Shown here piece after piece: positions 34,058 to 42,367 of a stretch of 64,000 nt of DNA. How positions within the stretch are numbered: the first letter of the stretch is position 1; each line of letters starts with the position of its first letter. Source of the DNA: Adhaeribacter soli (GTDB lineage: Bacteria > Bacteroidota > Bacteroidia > Cytophagales > Hymenobacteraceae); assembly GCF_008727925.1 (NCBI RefSeq), contig NZ_VTWT01000006.1, positions 310,001-374,000 on the forward strand, in the 5' to 3' direction. The notes under the pieces are model-generated. The model was not told where the DNA came from, did no database searches, and saw only the letters and a list, made by a program, of their open reading frames with translations. The position numbers and the translations under genes are program-made.

Positions 34058-34831
34058 ATGAAAAAAGTTTTACTTGCCTTGTTTTTTGCTTCCGGTTTCC
34101 TGCAGGTTCAGGCCCAGGAAACGTCGTCTCCGATCGAATTTAATCAGCTTGCCTTCAAACCAGCTGCCGATTCCGTTTCTGCCGATTCGCTGGCAGCGGC
34201 ACCCATCGAAATTGTTATTCCGGATATTCCGGCCATTGTAAACCGCAAAACCGTGGAAGAAGAAAGCCGGGATCTGCAACGCAACCTGCTTTTGAACGAA
34301 GCGCAATACGAGCAAGTAAAAGAAATAAATAAAGAACGCCGCCAGATGATCGATGCCGTGATCAGCATGTACCCGCATGAACCGAAGAAACGCAACGACC
34401 GGATTATAGAACTGGAAAAGCAGTATGATCAGGAATTTGCTACGGTATTAAATAGTAATCAGCTGAACGAATACCTTGCGCTGCACAACCGGCAGGAAGA
34501 TGCTCCGGTAAAACCAAAAACGCCTGAGGGCCCTTCGTTTAACAGCCAGATCCACACATTTATTGAACGCGCCCTTACCCAGGTAGATACCAGCAGGGTA
34601 GAAGTGGTTAATATTTCGGTCCGGAACGCGTTGCCGAAACTTGAATCCGCTTTAGGCGGCCGCACCTTTAAGAAAACGCTAACGCCTGTTGAGATAAAGC
34701 AGGAAGATTTGAATCAGCTGGAAGTAAAAGAGGAAGTTGCTTTATCTGAAAACGAAGAACCCGGGAAACAATCCAATAAAGCTGCAACTGATAAAAAACT
34801 AAACCTGGCCATAGCTGCGGAAGATAAATAG
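34058..34831 (+). CDS. Exported protein with helical, charged C-terminus (unknown)
   Basis: 257 residues from the ATG at 34058 (MKKVLLALFFASGFLQVQA signal peptide, probable cleavage before QETSS). The frame is open from 33914, but the upstream part lies in an AT-rich leader. After a Ser/Ala-rich linker, residues about 70-160 (ESRDLQRNLLLNEAQYEQVKEINKERRQMIDAV, RNDRIIELEKQYDQEFATVLNSNQLNEYLALHNRQED) are heptad-rich and likely helical, like the DUF4168/Spy-type sensing helices of periplasmic proteins. The C-terminus is rich in Glu and Lys. I do not recognise a family. It is not obviously in an operon. Confidence 0.7.
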   Translation: MKKVLLALFFASGFLQVQAQETSSPIEFNQLAFKPAADSVSADSLAAAPIEIVIPDIPAIVNRKTVEEESRDLQRNLLLNEAQYEQVKEINKERRQMIDAVISMYPHEPKKRNDRIIELEKQYDQEFATVLNSNQLNEYLALHNRQEDAPVKPKTPEGPSFNSQIHTFIERALTQVDTSRVEVVNISVRNALPKLESALGGRTFKKTLTPVEIKQEDLNQLEVKEEVALSENEEPGKQSNKAATDKKLNLAIAAEDK

Positions 34832-35049
34832 TTCAATGGCGGTTTGGCAACTCCGGCTTCCGGTCAGCAACCGTAAACACCTGGAAAGAAGCATCTGGAT
34901 ATTTGTATCCAGACCAAAGCCTTGGAAGTTTGTGATTCCGGAAAATACAAAATTATTTACCTTTTCAGCTTTTGCGATTATTAAGGGCCTTTTTCCTCAG
35001 GAAGGAAATGTATTAATATTCGATGTCCTGCAACAATTCTAGTGGATCT

Positions 35050-35107
35050 ATTCATTGCCGTCTGCTTTAGCTGACGGATCCGTTAGCTAAAGCAGACGGC
35101 AATGAAT
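35050..35107. repeat. 58-bp near-perfect palindrome
   Basis: 23-bp perfect arms (ATTCATTGCCGTCTGC and TTTAGCT, then their complement) separated by GACGGATCCGTT, itself almost palindromic: only one G-T mismatch in 58 bases. Half-copies lie at 26670-26695 and 27746-27773. It behaves like a BIME-type double REP. Confidence 0.9.
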
Positions 35108-35180
35108 TGGTGAAAAGGTTAGTTTCCGGCCTGAAATTATTATCTTTTTGTTTAAGGCTTCGTCAGATAAGAAAGGTTGG

Positions 35181-35205
35181 AACTGCACTGGTAAACGGTG
35201 CAGTT
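35181..35205. terminator. Hairpin AACTGCAC/GTGCAGTT
   Basis: An 8-bp stem (35181-35188, 35198-35205) followed on the plus strand by TTATTTTTTT. On the minus strand, downstream of the lipoprotein gene, there is no U run, so it best terminates plus-strand read-through. Confidence 0.45.
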
Positions 35206-35652
35206 TTATTTTTTTACCGGCACCTCAAAACGCACTTCTTTTACAAAGCCCAGTCCGTTAACGGTAACCAGTAATTTGTTGGCGCCGGAAAGGTGGCTTT
35301 TATCCTGGCATTGCAAACCAGGCTCCACGTAGTACGTGTAAATATTTTCGTTTTTATCTGTCAGGCTGTTGGCTTCGGGAATGCCGAATAATTCTTTGGC
35401 GTCCCGGAAGGTGGTGCCAGCCAGTTCGCCGCGCATTTTTTCCAGTTCCGGTAACAGGTTTTTACGCTCGCCTTTGCAGCCGTATGGGTCCGCTTTCCAG
35501 GCGGCCGAATCGAAATTATTTTCCGGGGTCGATTTGCCACAGCCTGGTAAAAAAGAAAGAAATAGTATAAAGATCGTGGTTCTCAGGAAGATAACTGGTA
35601 AAAAAAGCTTTTTTTTTCGTGAATATACTTTCAAAAAAGAAACGAATTTCAT
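35206..35652 (-). CDS. Small lipoprotein, BamE-like pattern
   Basis: 148 residues. After a basic start, a hydrophobic stretch ends in the lipobox LPGC (about residues 35-38), so the mature protein would begin at Cys and be lipid-anchored in the periplasm. The mature part has LAGTTFRDAKELFGIPEANSLTDKNENIYTYYVEPGLQC, which recalls the SmpA/BamE-type structure (a short helix, GxP turn, beta strands) but I cannot assign the family. Two cysteines (CKG, QCQ) could form a disulfide. The divergent neighbour at 35698 is an L,D-transpeptidase. Function unknown. Confidence 0.75.
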   Translation of the reverse strand: MKFVSFLKVYSRKKKLFLPVIFLRTTIFILFLSFLPGCGKSTPENNFDSAAWKADPYGCKGERKNLLPELEKMRGELAGTTFRDAKELFGIPEANSLTDKNENIYTYYVEPGLQCQDKSHLSGANKLLVTVNGLGFVKEVRFEVPVKK

Positions 35653-35697
35653 AATTTCAATTGTTCAAGGGGCTAATTTATAAAAACCAGTTAACGT

Positions 35698-36474
35698 ATG
35701 CACAAATTTACTTTTATTATTGCAGGTTTATTTTTTCTCAACACTTCCTCGCCTGCCGTTAGCAATTCCTCTTTGGAGAATGATCGTAAAATAAGCGTAG
35801 AGTCGGCCCGGATCGCCACTTTTGAGCTTAATATGAATAACACCTATAACGGGGCGCATCTCCAGGATTCCGGCCTTGATTATGAAATATTCCGCAAAGC
35901 GCTGATCGGCTATTATAATTTAAAAAGAACCAGCCCTGTAACCATTAAGAAATCCGTTCTCAGCATCATCGATTTCAACAAAGCCAGCTCCGAAAACCGT
36001 TTGTGGATCATCGATATCAAATCGAAAAAACTTTTATACAATACTTTGGTAGCGCACGGGAAAAACTCCGGCGAAAACTATGCCCGCAAATTCTCGAACG
36101 TACCGCAATCGGAAATGAGCAGCCTGGGTTTTTATGCCACCAACCAGACTTACATCGGCAAACACGGCCTTTCCCTGAAATTAACCGGCCTGGACAAAGG
36201 CTTTAACCATAATGCTTTCCAGCGGGCCATTGTAATTCACGGCGCCAATTACGTAAGCAAAAGTTTTGTAAACCAGCATGGCCGTCTGGGCCGGAGCCAG
36301 GGTTGCCCGGCTTTACCGGTTGCCCAGTCTTCCGACATCATCAATACCATTAAGAATAATTCCTGCCTGTTTATTGTCGGACCGGAGCCAAAATACAATT
36401 CCAGTTTTCTGAAGCTGGAACCGGCGCTGGCCACGTTCGCTTTGGAGATGGAGAAGGCCCAGGAAAATATCTAA
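35698..36474 (+). CDS. Murein L,D-transpeptidase catalytic domain protein
   Basis: 258 residues with an N-terminal signal peptide (HKFTFIIAGLFFLNTSSPAVS), so it acts in the periplasm. The catalytic YkuD_2-type domain shows IHGANYVSKSFVNQHGRLGRSQGCPAL, with the conserved His and the nucleophilic Cys in GCPAL, preceded by KNSGENYARKFSNVPQSEMSSLGFY. Such enzymes form 3-3 crosslinks in peptidoglycan or attach lipoproteins to it, giving resistance to some beta-lactams. It fits the DapD/MtgA cell-wall genes of this window only by theme. It is closed by a terminator. The ATG at 35698 is 11 bases inside the divergent spacer. Confidence 0.9.
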   Translation: MHKFTFIIAGLFFLNTSSPAVSNSSLENDRKISVESARIATFELNMNNTYNGAHLQDSGLDYEIFRKALIGYYNLKRTSPVTIKKSVLSIIDFNKASSENRLWIIDIKSKKLLYNTLVAHGKNSGENYARKFSNVPQSEMSSLGFYATNQTYIGKHGLSLKLTGLDKGFNHNAFQRAIVIHGANYVSKSFVNQHGRLGRSQGCPALPVAQSSDIINTIKNNSCLFIVGPEPKYNSSFLKLEPALATFALEMEKAQENI

Positions 36475-36505
36475 GCCAGCTTTATCCGGATTTAAGCTGA
36501 AAAGC

Positions 36506-36532
36506 AAAAGCCCCGCAAATAGCGGGGCTTTT
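36506..36532 (+). terminator. Terminator of the L,D-transpeptidase gene
   Basis: Perfect stem AAAAGCCCCGC (36506-36516) and GCGGGGCTTTT (36522-36532) with 5-base loop and T run. Confidence 0.92.
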
Positions 36533-36554
36533 TTCGTTTATTTCCTACCGTTTT

Positions 36555-36758
36555 TCAGGCCCGGTCGCCGGTGTGTTTAATTAAGCTTATTCCGGAAAAG
36601 AAAAAGATCATGCCAACTATGAAGGGAACCAGGGCCGTGATCTGGTTGGTGCCCAGGCCGGCCACTTTGCCACCGTTCATAAAAGCGTATGCGCCCATAA
36701 TTATTCCGATTATACCCAGAACCGTAAGGATGGCGCCGAAGGTGCGTTTTAAGTTCAT
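36555..36758 (-). CDS. Small two-helix membrane protein (unknown)
   Basis: 67 residues from the ATG at 36758 (MNLKRTFGAILTVLG); a longer start at 36800 adds 14 charged residues with no strong support. Two hydrophobic segments (about 8-25, 42-60) flank GGKVAGLGTNQITAL. The family is not recognised. Many Bacteroidota have such proteins with no role assigned. It shares no obvious operon with its neighbours: the plus-strand L,D-transpeptidase terminator sits 22 bases past its stop. Confidence 0.65.
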   Translation of the reverse strand: MNLKRTFGAILTVLGIIGIIMGAYAFMNGGKVAGLGTNQITALVPFIVGMIFFFSGISLIKHTGDRA

Positions 36759-36948
36759 ATACCGTTTAGATTTCGTAAAAACCTTCTTACGCATTTCCAT
36801 GCGCTCAGTTATATTCTGCCGCTAATCCTGAATCCTCTAACCACCAATACGGCAACCCAAACTAAAAAAAAGCGTTCATTCAACATATTTAGCGGCAGGG
36901 GAGTGCAATGATCCTGAAGCTGTATTTACCTACTAAATCATTTAACTA

Positions 36949-37761
36949 ATGCGCGGATCTTTAAGATATGTTGCAGCCTTACTAATTGCACTTTTTTCGG
37001 TAGTTAGTTATTTATGCAAACGCCAGCACAACGAAATTACCGGCGAAACTCAGCACATTGACATGACGGCCGAACAGGAAATTGCCCTCGGCCTTCAGGC
37101 AGCGCCCGAAATGGCGCAGCAATACGGCGGCCTGCACCCGGACCAGGAAGCAGCAGCCAGGGTAAAAGAGATCGGGCAGCGGATCGTGGCGCAAACCAAG
37201 GCCGGTCAATCGGCCTATAAATTCGATTTCCATTTGCTTGCCGATGAAAACACGGTTAATGCGTTTGCCTTGCCTGGCGGACAGATCTTTATAACGGCCG
37301 GCCTGCTGAAAAACCTGCAAACCGAAGGCCAGCTTGCCGGCGTGCTGGGCCATGAGATTGGCCACGTAGTAGCCCGCCATTCCGCCGAACAGATCGCAAA
37401 ATCGCAACTAACCCAAGGCCTGACGGGGGCCGCCGCTGTTGCTGCCTACGATCCGGATCGCCCAAGTTCGGCCGGTACCGCTGCTGCTGCTGCCATGATC
37501 GGGAAACTGATGACATTGAAATACGGGCGGGACGATGAACTGGAATCGGACCGGTTGGCGGTGCGGTTTACTGCCGAGGCCGGCTATGATCCGAATGCCA
37601 TGATCCAGGTGATGGAGATTCTCGATCGGGCTTCTGGCGGCGGCAGCAGAGGACCCGATTTCTTCCAAACTCACCCAAACCCCGGCAACCGGATCGGGGA
37701 AATTCAGCGCGCCATTCAAAACGAATTCCCGAACGGATTACCGCCAGGACTGGTGCCGTAA
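36949..37761 (+). CDS. M48-family metalloprotease, copy 1
   Basis: 270 residues with an N-terminal hydrophobic anchor (YVAALLIALFSVVSYLC), so probably membrane-bound or periplasmic. The zinc motif is HEIGHVVARH (about residue 135) with the third ligand Glu in DDELESDRLAVRF; NTVNAFALPGGQIFITAGLL precedes it, as in the BepA/LoiP (YfgC/YggG) group of outer-membrane quality-control proteases. It lacks the TPR tail of BepA. Its FLLADENTVNAF start is the classic M48B. The C-terminal FFQTHPNPGNRIGEIQRA is also conserved. No operon partner; a second M48 gene lies at 43624. Confidence 0.9.
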   Translation: MRGSLRYVAALLIALFSVVSYLCKRQHNEITGETQHIDMTAEQEIALGLQAAPEMAQQYGGLHPDQEAAARVKEIGQRIVAQTKAGQSAYKFDFHLLADENTVNAFALPGGQIFITAGLLKNLQTEGQLAGVLGHEIGHVVARHSAEQIAKSQLTQGLTGAAAVAAYDPDRPSSAGTAAAAAMIGKLMTLKYGRDDELESDRLAVRFTAEAGYDPNAMIQVMEILDRASGGGSRGPDFFQTHPNPGNRIGEIQRAIQNEFPNGLPPGLVP

Positions 37762-37856
37762 ATTATTTGCGTCCTTTTCCCGAAGGATAAAACCTTATCG
37801 GCCTAACTTCGAAAACGGTAGAGATTTAAACCAAAAAGCCAGGCTTCTGCATTTTT

Positions 37857-38774
37857 ATGGGCGCTAAAAAGCTTCACCATATCCTGTTTGTCATAAACCC
37901 TATTTCCGGCGGCATCGATAAGGAAACTGTTATCTCCGAAATTGAAACGTTTTGTGCAGCGGAAGGAATTTTACTCTCATTTTTTGACACCACCGGCGAA
38001 AACGACCTGGAAAACCTGAAAGAAGCGCTCCGGCAGAAAGACTACAACGCTGTGGTAGCCGTAGGCGGCGACGGCACGGTGCACTTGGTAGGCAACGCCC
38101 TGATCCATTCCGAAACGCCCATGGGCATTATTCCCATGGGTTCCGGCAACGGCCTTTCGAAAGATGTGGGAATACCACAGGACCTGCCCGGGGCCTTAGG
38201 AGTACTGGTGAATTACACCATCCGGCCCATCGATACGCTGGCAGTAAACAATTACATTTCCGTGCATATTACCGACCTTGGTTTTAATGCGCTGGTGGTA
38301 AAACTTTTCAGCGAAGCCAGTACCCGCGGCCCCGGCACCTACGCGTTTGTAGCCATGCAGCAATACCTATCTTATGAATGCCGGGAATACAAAATCGAAA
38401 CCGATAACGGTACTTTTTCCGGACCGGCGTTTATGGTAACTATTACCAATGCCAACGCCTTCGGAAGCAACGCTACTATAAACCCGACCGGCATTATAGA
38501 CGACGGGAAGTTTGAAATTTGCCTCATCGAACCCTTCCCCAAAACGGCTGCCCTTGGCTTATTGTACCGGCTCTACCACGAATCTATTGGCGCTTCCGAT
38601 TATACCCACATCATCAGCTGCCGCGAAGCCACCATTTATAATCCCAACCAGGAAGTAGGCCACATCGATGGCGAACCGATCGATCTGGGGGAAAGAGTGA
38701 TCATTAAGATCCTGCCGAAAAGCCTTCGCCTATTATTGCCAAAGCAAATTCCGGATTCCTCGGAAAATGATTAA
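37857..38774 (+). CDS. Diacylglycerol kinase-family lipid kinase (YegS-like)
   Basis: 305 residues. It phosphorylates a lipid head group such as diacylglycerol or sphingoid base, at the inner face of the membrane. The DAGK catalytic signature GGDGTVHLVGNAL and the MGSGNGLSKDVGIP loop are complete, followed by the YegS-like C-terminal beta domain (ITNANAFGSNATINPTGIIDDGKFEICLIEP and GHIDGEP). It has no membrane helices. The gene is preceded by 95 bases with AACGGTAG at 37814-37821. It seems monocistronic and is followed by a long dispersed repeat. Confidence 0.9.
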   Translation: MGAKKLHHILFVINPISGGIDKETVISEIETFCAAEGILLSFFDTTGENDLENLKEALRQKDYNAVVAVGGDGTVHLVGNALIHSETPMGIIPMGSGNGLSKDVGIPQDLPGALGVLVNYTIRPIDTLAVNNYISVHITDLGFNALVVKLFSEASTRGPGTYAFVAMQQYLSYECREYKIETDNGTFSGPAFMVTITNANAFGSNATINPTGIIDDGKFEICLIEPFPKTAALGLLYRLYHESIGASDYTHIISCREATIYNPNQEVGHIDGEPIDLGERVIIKILPKSLRLLLPKQIPDSSEND

Positions 38775-38790
38775 AAGCTGATTTGAAAAT

Positions 38791-38904
38791 GGTTGTCATG
38801 TTGAGCGACAGCGAAACAACTTGTTGGCTAGTAGCAGTACCGTTATTTCTGGCTATTCTGCTGTTAGCCGACGAGGTCCTTCGCTGGCGCTCAGGATGAC
38901 AACC
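38791..38904. repeat. Inverted repeat of the TCATCCTGAGCG type
   Basis: Arms of about 47 bases (38791-38837 and 38858-38904) pair with about 80% identity: GGTTGTCATGTTGAGCGACA against GGTTGTCATCCTGAGCGCCA. The same style of imperfect hairpin occurs at 49139-49236 and 53430-53559. Confidence 0.75.
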
Positions 38905-38981
38905 TTTTTTTAAGGCTGACTTGGAAATGACTTATTAAATTGAATAACTTAAAATGGGATACCCTAAGTTGAGAAAGGAGT

Positions 38982-40208
38982 TTACCTAGTCTCCGGTTCC
39001 TGACCTTTCAATTTTTCACCCGAAATTTCCTTCGCATCCCAAATCTTCCAGCGGAAAGCTTCGGTAGTTTCTGCGTTTGAATCCGGTTCCAGCACTCTGA
39101 GCCAGGTTTGGTCTTCGTAAAAATCGATCACAAAAAAGCCTTTGTGTTCGTGGGTGAAGGTGGCTTTCCGGCCTTTTTTTACGAAGGTGGTTTTGCTGCC
39201 GGAGCCACTGATAATAAAGTGATTGTTCTTTAAATTGAAGTATTGCAGGTTATGGTCGTGGCCGGCCGCGTAGATTATATTTTCGTGCACCTGCAAAATG
39301 TTTAGCAATTTCTTGCGCATTTTCCGGTAACGCGGGTGCGACATGTCTTCGTTAGCGCCGAAATATTTGCGGTACAGCGGGTACAAGGAACCTACCACCG
39401 GAAAAGGGATGTACATTTTTTTATGGGCGGCCGTTAGCGGAAACAGGTGCTGCTTCACGGTGAATTTTCCGCCGTGCAGGGCGTTGCTGTAAAGCGGGTG
39501 GTGCGCCGCAATAATGATGCGTTTATCCTGATTTTGTTTCAGCAGGGCAGCCAGTTCGGTAAAGAAGTCTGTTGGTTTTTCCTGATGACAGCCGCCCGTT
39601 TTGCCAATCGGTTTTTTCCCGCTTTGCACCCACCATTGCGTATTCAGCACGATCATTAAAAGGCCGGGAGCCAGGTCTACTACACAGGGACCCAGACAAC
39701 TGTTTTGCGGCAGAAAAGCTTCGGGATAATTGAACCAGCTAAGTATGTATTGTTCCTGCCGTAGAATGTAAGTGTAACCGTCGGAGCGGCCTTTATTCCA
39801 GTCGTGGTTGCCGCCGATAAAGGTTACTTTGCCTTCGTAATTGTCGAAAATCTGAAGCTGGGCCTGAAGTTTTTCTTCCGCGCTTTGCCTTTTCCGGTCC
39901 TGCACCGGCGGTATGCCTTTGGGGTAAACGTTATCGCCCAGAAATACTGTCCAGCTGTTTTTGCCGGCCTGCTGTACCCAGTTTTCCAAAAGCTTTAATA
40001 CCGGGTCGGATCCTTCGGTGGCTATGTTGCCGGTATCGCCGATCAGGGCTACGGAAAATAACGGTTTTTGGGCGGGCGGCACTTTTTCCTGCCAGTTCCT
40101 TACCGATTTCCGATAATAGGGCTGGTGCCGGTATTTTCTTTCACGGAGGTAGGTAATTAAAAACCACAGGAAAAACAAACCAAAAACGAACAGCAGGAAA
40201 TTCAACAT
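38982..40208 (-). CDS. Membrane-anchored metallophosphoesterase
   Basis: 408 residues. One N-terminal helix (FLLFVFGLFFLWFLITYL) anchors a calcineurin-type phosphoesterase. All metal-binding blocks are there: LIGDTGN, GDNVYPKG, GGNHDWNKG, AAHHPLYSNA and AAGHDHNLQYF. It resembles Bacteroidota metallophosphoesterases of unknown specificity, whose larger relatives continue into an outer-membrane barrel; this one is the short form. The gene follows the LON-domain gene by 51 bases on the same strand and may be cotranscribed with it. Confidence 0.88.
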   Translation of the reverse strand: MLNFLLFVFGLFFLWFLITYLRERKYRHQPYYRKSVRNWQEKVPPAQKPLFSVALIGDTGNIATEGSDPVLKLLENWVQQAGKNSWTVFLGDNVYPKGIPPVQDRKRQSAEEKLQAQLQIFDNYEGKVTFIGGNHDWNKGRSDGYTYILRQEQYILSWFNYPEAFLPQNSCLGPCVVDLAPGLLMIVLNTQWWVQSGKKPIGKTGGCHQEKPTDFFTELAALLKQNQDKRIIIAAHHPLYSNALHGGKFTVKQHLFPLTAAHKKMYIPFPVVGSLYPLYRKYFGANEDMSHPRYRKMRKKLLNILQVHENIIYAAGHDHNLQYFNLKNNHFIISGSGSKTTFVKKGRKATFTHEHKGFFVIDFYEDQTWLRVLEPDSNAETTEAFRWKIWDAKEISGEKLKGQEPETR

Positions 40209-40259
40209 CAGGCGGTACTATTTTTAAAGCCTATACGTAAACTTTCCGGCCGTTGCCGA

Positions 40260-40895
40260 TTAAAAATTAGGCGGGATCAGGTTTTTAAAATGACCGTTCA
40301 GTTTTACCCGTTCTTTCAGTTTTTCGGTTTCCAGCACTACTGGCACTACTTTCATTAAATGCTCCAGCACAATTTCCTGCCGGGTGCTTTCGCTTTCGGC
40401 CGTCAGCAATTCAAATTCCTGGTCGGTGGTAAGGCCTATCTGGTGCCCGATATCGAAAATTTTATAGTCTTCCGTAAGGGTGGTGATCAGTTTATTTAAA
40501 CCGAGGGCTTCGTATAACTGGTGTAGCAATTCTGTAATCTTCAGCTTGATCACCACATCCTCGTCTTCAATATTTTCTACGTCGTTTATTTTGCCGCCGG
40601 CGTAATCTTTCCCGGGCAGTTTGTTGTAAAACTCTTCGATCCGGATAATGTTCAGGCCCTTGGTTTTGATGTCCATTTCCCCGCCTTCGTATTCCTTTTC
40701 AATGCTTAACACCTGCAATTTGGTGCCCACCGAGCTCAGGCCGTCTTTCAGGAAAGGCGGAATGCCGAAAGCGCCTTCTCCGGCTAGGCTGTCTTTAATG
40801 AGTTTTTTATAGCGGGGCTCGAAAATGTGCAGGTTCAGTTTCTCACCGGGGAAAACCACCAGGTTCAGCGGAAATAAAGGAAGCGTGTAGGCCAT
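40260..40895 (-). CDS. LON substrate-binding domain protein
   Basis: 211 residues comprising only the LON N-terminal domain: LPLFPLNLVVFPGEKLNLHIFEPRYKKLIKDSLAGEGAFGI is the classic start, followed by KLQVLSIEKEYEGGEMDIKTKGLNIIRIEEF, then helices. There is no ATPase or protease domain, so it is the standalone type common in bacteria, perhaps binding protein substrates. It starts a probable two-gene unit with the metallophosphoesterase. Confidence 0.9.
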   Translation of the reverse strand: MAYTLPLFPLNLVVFPGEKLNLHIFEPRYKKLIKDSLAGEGAFGIPPFLKDGLSSVGTKLQVLSIEKEYEGGEMDIKTKGLNIIRIEEFYNKLPGKDYAGGKINDVENIEDEDVVIKLKITELLHQLYEALGLNKLITTLTEDYKIFDIGHQIGLTTDQEFELLTAESESTRQEIVLEHLMKVVPVVLETEKLKERVKLNGHFKNLIPPNF

Positions 40896-41205
40896 AAAAT
40901 TAGGTTAAGAGTAAATTTAAAAAGGTGAATACAACTTACTTTCGGTTGCAAGTTAAACAATGAAGCTTTTAACGCTTTACATAAACACGTTTCAAGCCTG
41001 CCAATGTTGGTGTTTTCACTAAATTTATCCAGTAGCCGTAGCAACTTCTTACTGCTCTCAAGCGAAAACGCCACTAAGGACTTTTCCCGGATGCTTATAA
41101 GAAATAGTAGACCAGGTTTTTTCCAAAAAAGGATGCGGCAACCATTTCGGTGTTTTTCCGGCGGAATTGGCTTAACTTTGTACATTCGTTTAAAACAACC
41201 TGGTT
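40896..41205. other. Divergent spacer between the LON-domain gene and mtgA
   Basis: 310 bases without a gene. The mtgA -7 box TAACTTTG lies at 41173-41180. No box was found for the leftward gene. Confidence 0.5.
41173..41180 (+). promoter_or_regulatory. -7 box TAACTTTG of mtgA
   Basis: Perfect TAnnTTTG, 26 bases above the mtgA ATG; no clear TTG at the -33 distance. Confidence 0.6.
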
Positions 41206-41937
41206 ATGTCCCGCTTTAGCAATGAATTACGTATTGCCCGCACGCTTTTCCTGAGGCTGGTACTTACGCTTTTCCTCATAAGCATTCTCTGGGTGTTGAT
41301 TTACCGTTGGTTTTCGCCACCGGCCACCTTGCTCATGCTGCAACGCCGCGCGGCCCCGGCCCAGCTGGATGAAACCGGAAAAACCAAGATCCGCTACGAC
41401 TTTGTAGCCCTGGAAGACGTTTCGTACCACGTACCGCTTGCCCTGGTTGCCGCCGAAGACCAGCTTTTTACCCACCACAACGGTTTCGATTACGATGCCA
41501 TATTCAAAGCTTTTCAGAAGAACAGGAAGGGGCGCAAAATTGTTGGCGGCAGCACCATCAGCCAGCAGGTTGCCAAGAACGTTTTTCTCTGGCACGGCCG
41601 GAGCTACATCCGCAAAGTGGCGGAAGCTTATTTCACCATGCTTATAGAATTGCTGTGGAGCAAGCACCGCATCATGGAAGTTTACCTCAATATTGCTGAA
41701 ATGGGCGATAAGGTTTTCGGTATTGAAGAAGCGGCGCAAAAGTACTTTAAGAAATCAGCCAAAGACCTGAATGCCTACGAAGCAGCAGCCATTGCAGCCG
41801 TACTGCCCAATCCGATAAAGTTCTCGGTTACCAATCCATCCGGCTACATCACGCGTAAAAGGGCGAAAATCCGCAAAAATATGAACAATTTAGGCGGCAA
41901 AGTGTTTATTAAACCTCTGATCAATAATGAGATATAA
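41206..41937 (+). CDS. mtgA: Monofunctional biosynthetic peptidoglycan transglycosylase
   Basis: 243 residues. It polymerises lipid II into glycan strands. An N-terminal helix (LFLRLVLTLFLISILWVLIY) anchors it in the inner membrane; the GT51 domain has the catalytic Glu in AAEDQLFTHHNGFDYDAI, then GGSTISQQVAKNVFLWHGRS (the second conserved Glu region follows as RKVAEAYFTMLIELLWSK), then VYLNIAEMGD. No transpeptidase domain, so it is the mono-functional type. The stop overlaps the next gene by 11 bases. Confidence 0.93.
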   Translation: MSRFSNELRIARTLFLRLVLTLFLISILWVLIYRWFSPPATLLMLQRRAAPAQLDETGKTKIRYDFVALEDVSYHVPLALVAAEDQLFTHHNGFDYDAIFKAFQKNRKGRKIVGGSTISQQVAKNVFLWHGRSYIRKVAEAYFTMLIELLWSKHRIMEVYLNIAEMGDKVFGIEEAAQKYFKKSAKDLNAYEAAAIAAVLPNPIKFSVTNPSGYITRKRAKIRKNMNNLGGKVFIKPLINNEI

Positions 41938-42367
41938 CTTTCTTTGCCTTGTATTTGCTATTTTCTGGTTATCAGGCTGTATCTCGTCCCGGCTCCAATC
42001 TCAAAACGCGAAGACCGGCACCCGAACGGTTTTAGACCAGCAGGTTATCAGCTGGAATAAAGGCGATCTGAATGGGTACATGCAGGGCTACTGGAAATCG
42101 GACTCGCTGCAGTTTATCGGCAAGAACGGGGTTACCTACGGCTGGGAGAAAACGCTGCAGAATTACCAGCGCGCTTACCCGAACCCCCAAGCCATGGGCA
42201 AGCTGGCCTTCACCGTTCTGCACGTAAACGACATAAACCCGACGGCAGCTTACGTAACGGGTAAGTGGAGCTTAACCCGGACCATCGGCAACCTGGAAGG
42301 TTACTTTACCTTACTTTTCCGGAAAATAGATAATGAATGGAAAATTGTAGCTGACCACTCCAGTTAA
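41927..42367 (+). CDS. NTF2-like (DUF4440-type) lipoprotein
   Basis: 146 residues. N-terminal signal with lipobox LSGC (cleavage before Cys18), so an inner or outer membrane lipoprotein. The mature domain QVISWNKGDLNGYMQGYWKSDSLQFIGKNGVTYGWEKTLQNYQRAYP and the end YFTLLFRKIDNEWKIVADHSS match the DUF4440/SnoaL-like NTF2 fold, which may bind a small ligand; function unknown. Start overlaps mtgA by 11 bases, implying coupling. Its TAA overlaps the stop codon of the convergent gene (42364-42367). Confidence 0.85.
   Translation: MRYNFLCLVFAIFWLSGCISSRLQSQNAKTGTRTVLDQQVISWNKGDLNGYMQGYWKSDSLQFIGKNGVTYGWEKTLQNYQRAYPNPQAMGKLAFTVLHVNDINPTAAYVTGKWSLTRTIGNLEGYFTLLFRKIDNEWKIVADHSS

Larger units (their letters stand above)
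34832..35205. other. Spacer holding a 58-bp palindrome
   Basis: No convincing gene (a 68-codon frame at 34836-35042 has no features). It holds the near-perfect palindrome 35050-35107 and a hairpin at 35181-35205. Confidence 0.6.

Noticed and set aside
34836-35042. 68-codon frame after the exported helical protein
   Set aside because: Starts next to the previous stop and has no domain or signal; the spacer looks non-coding.
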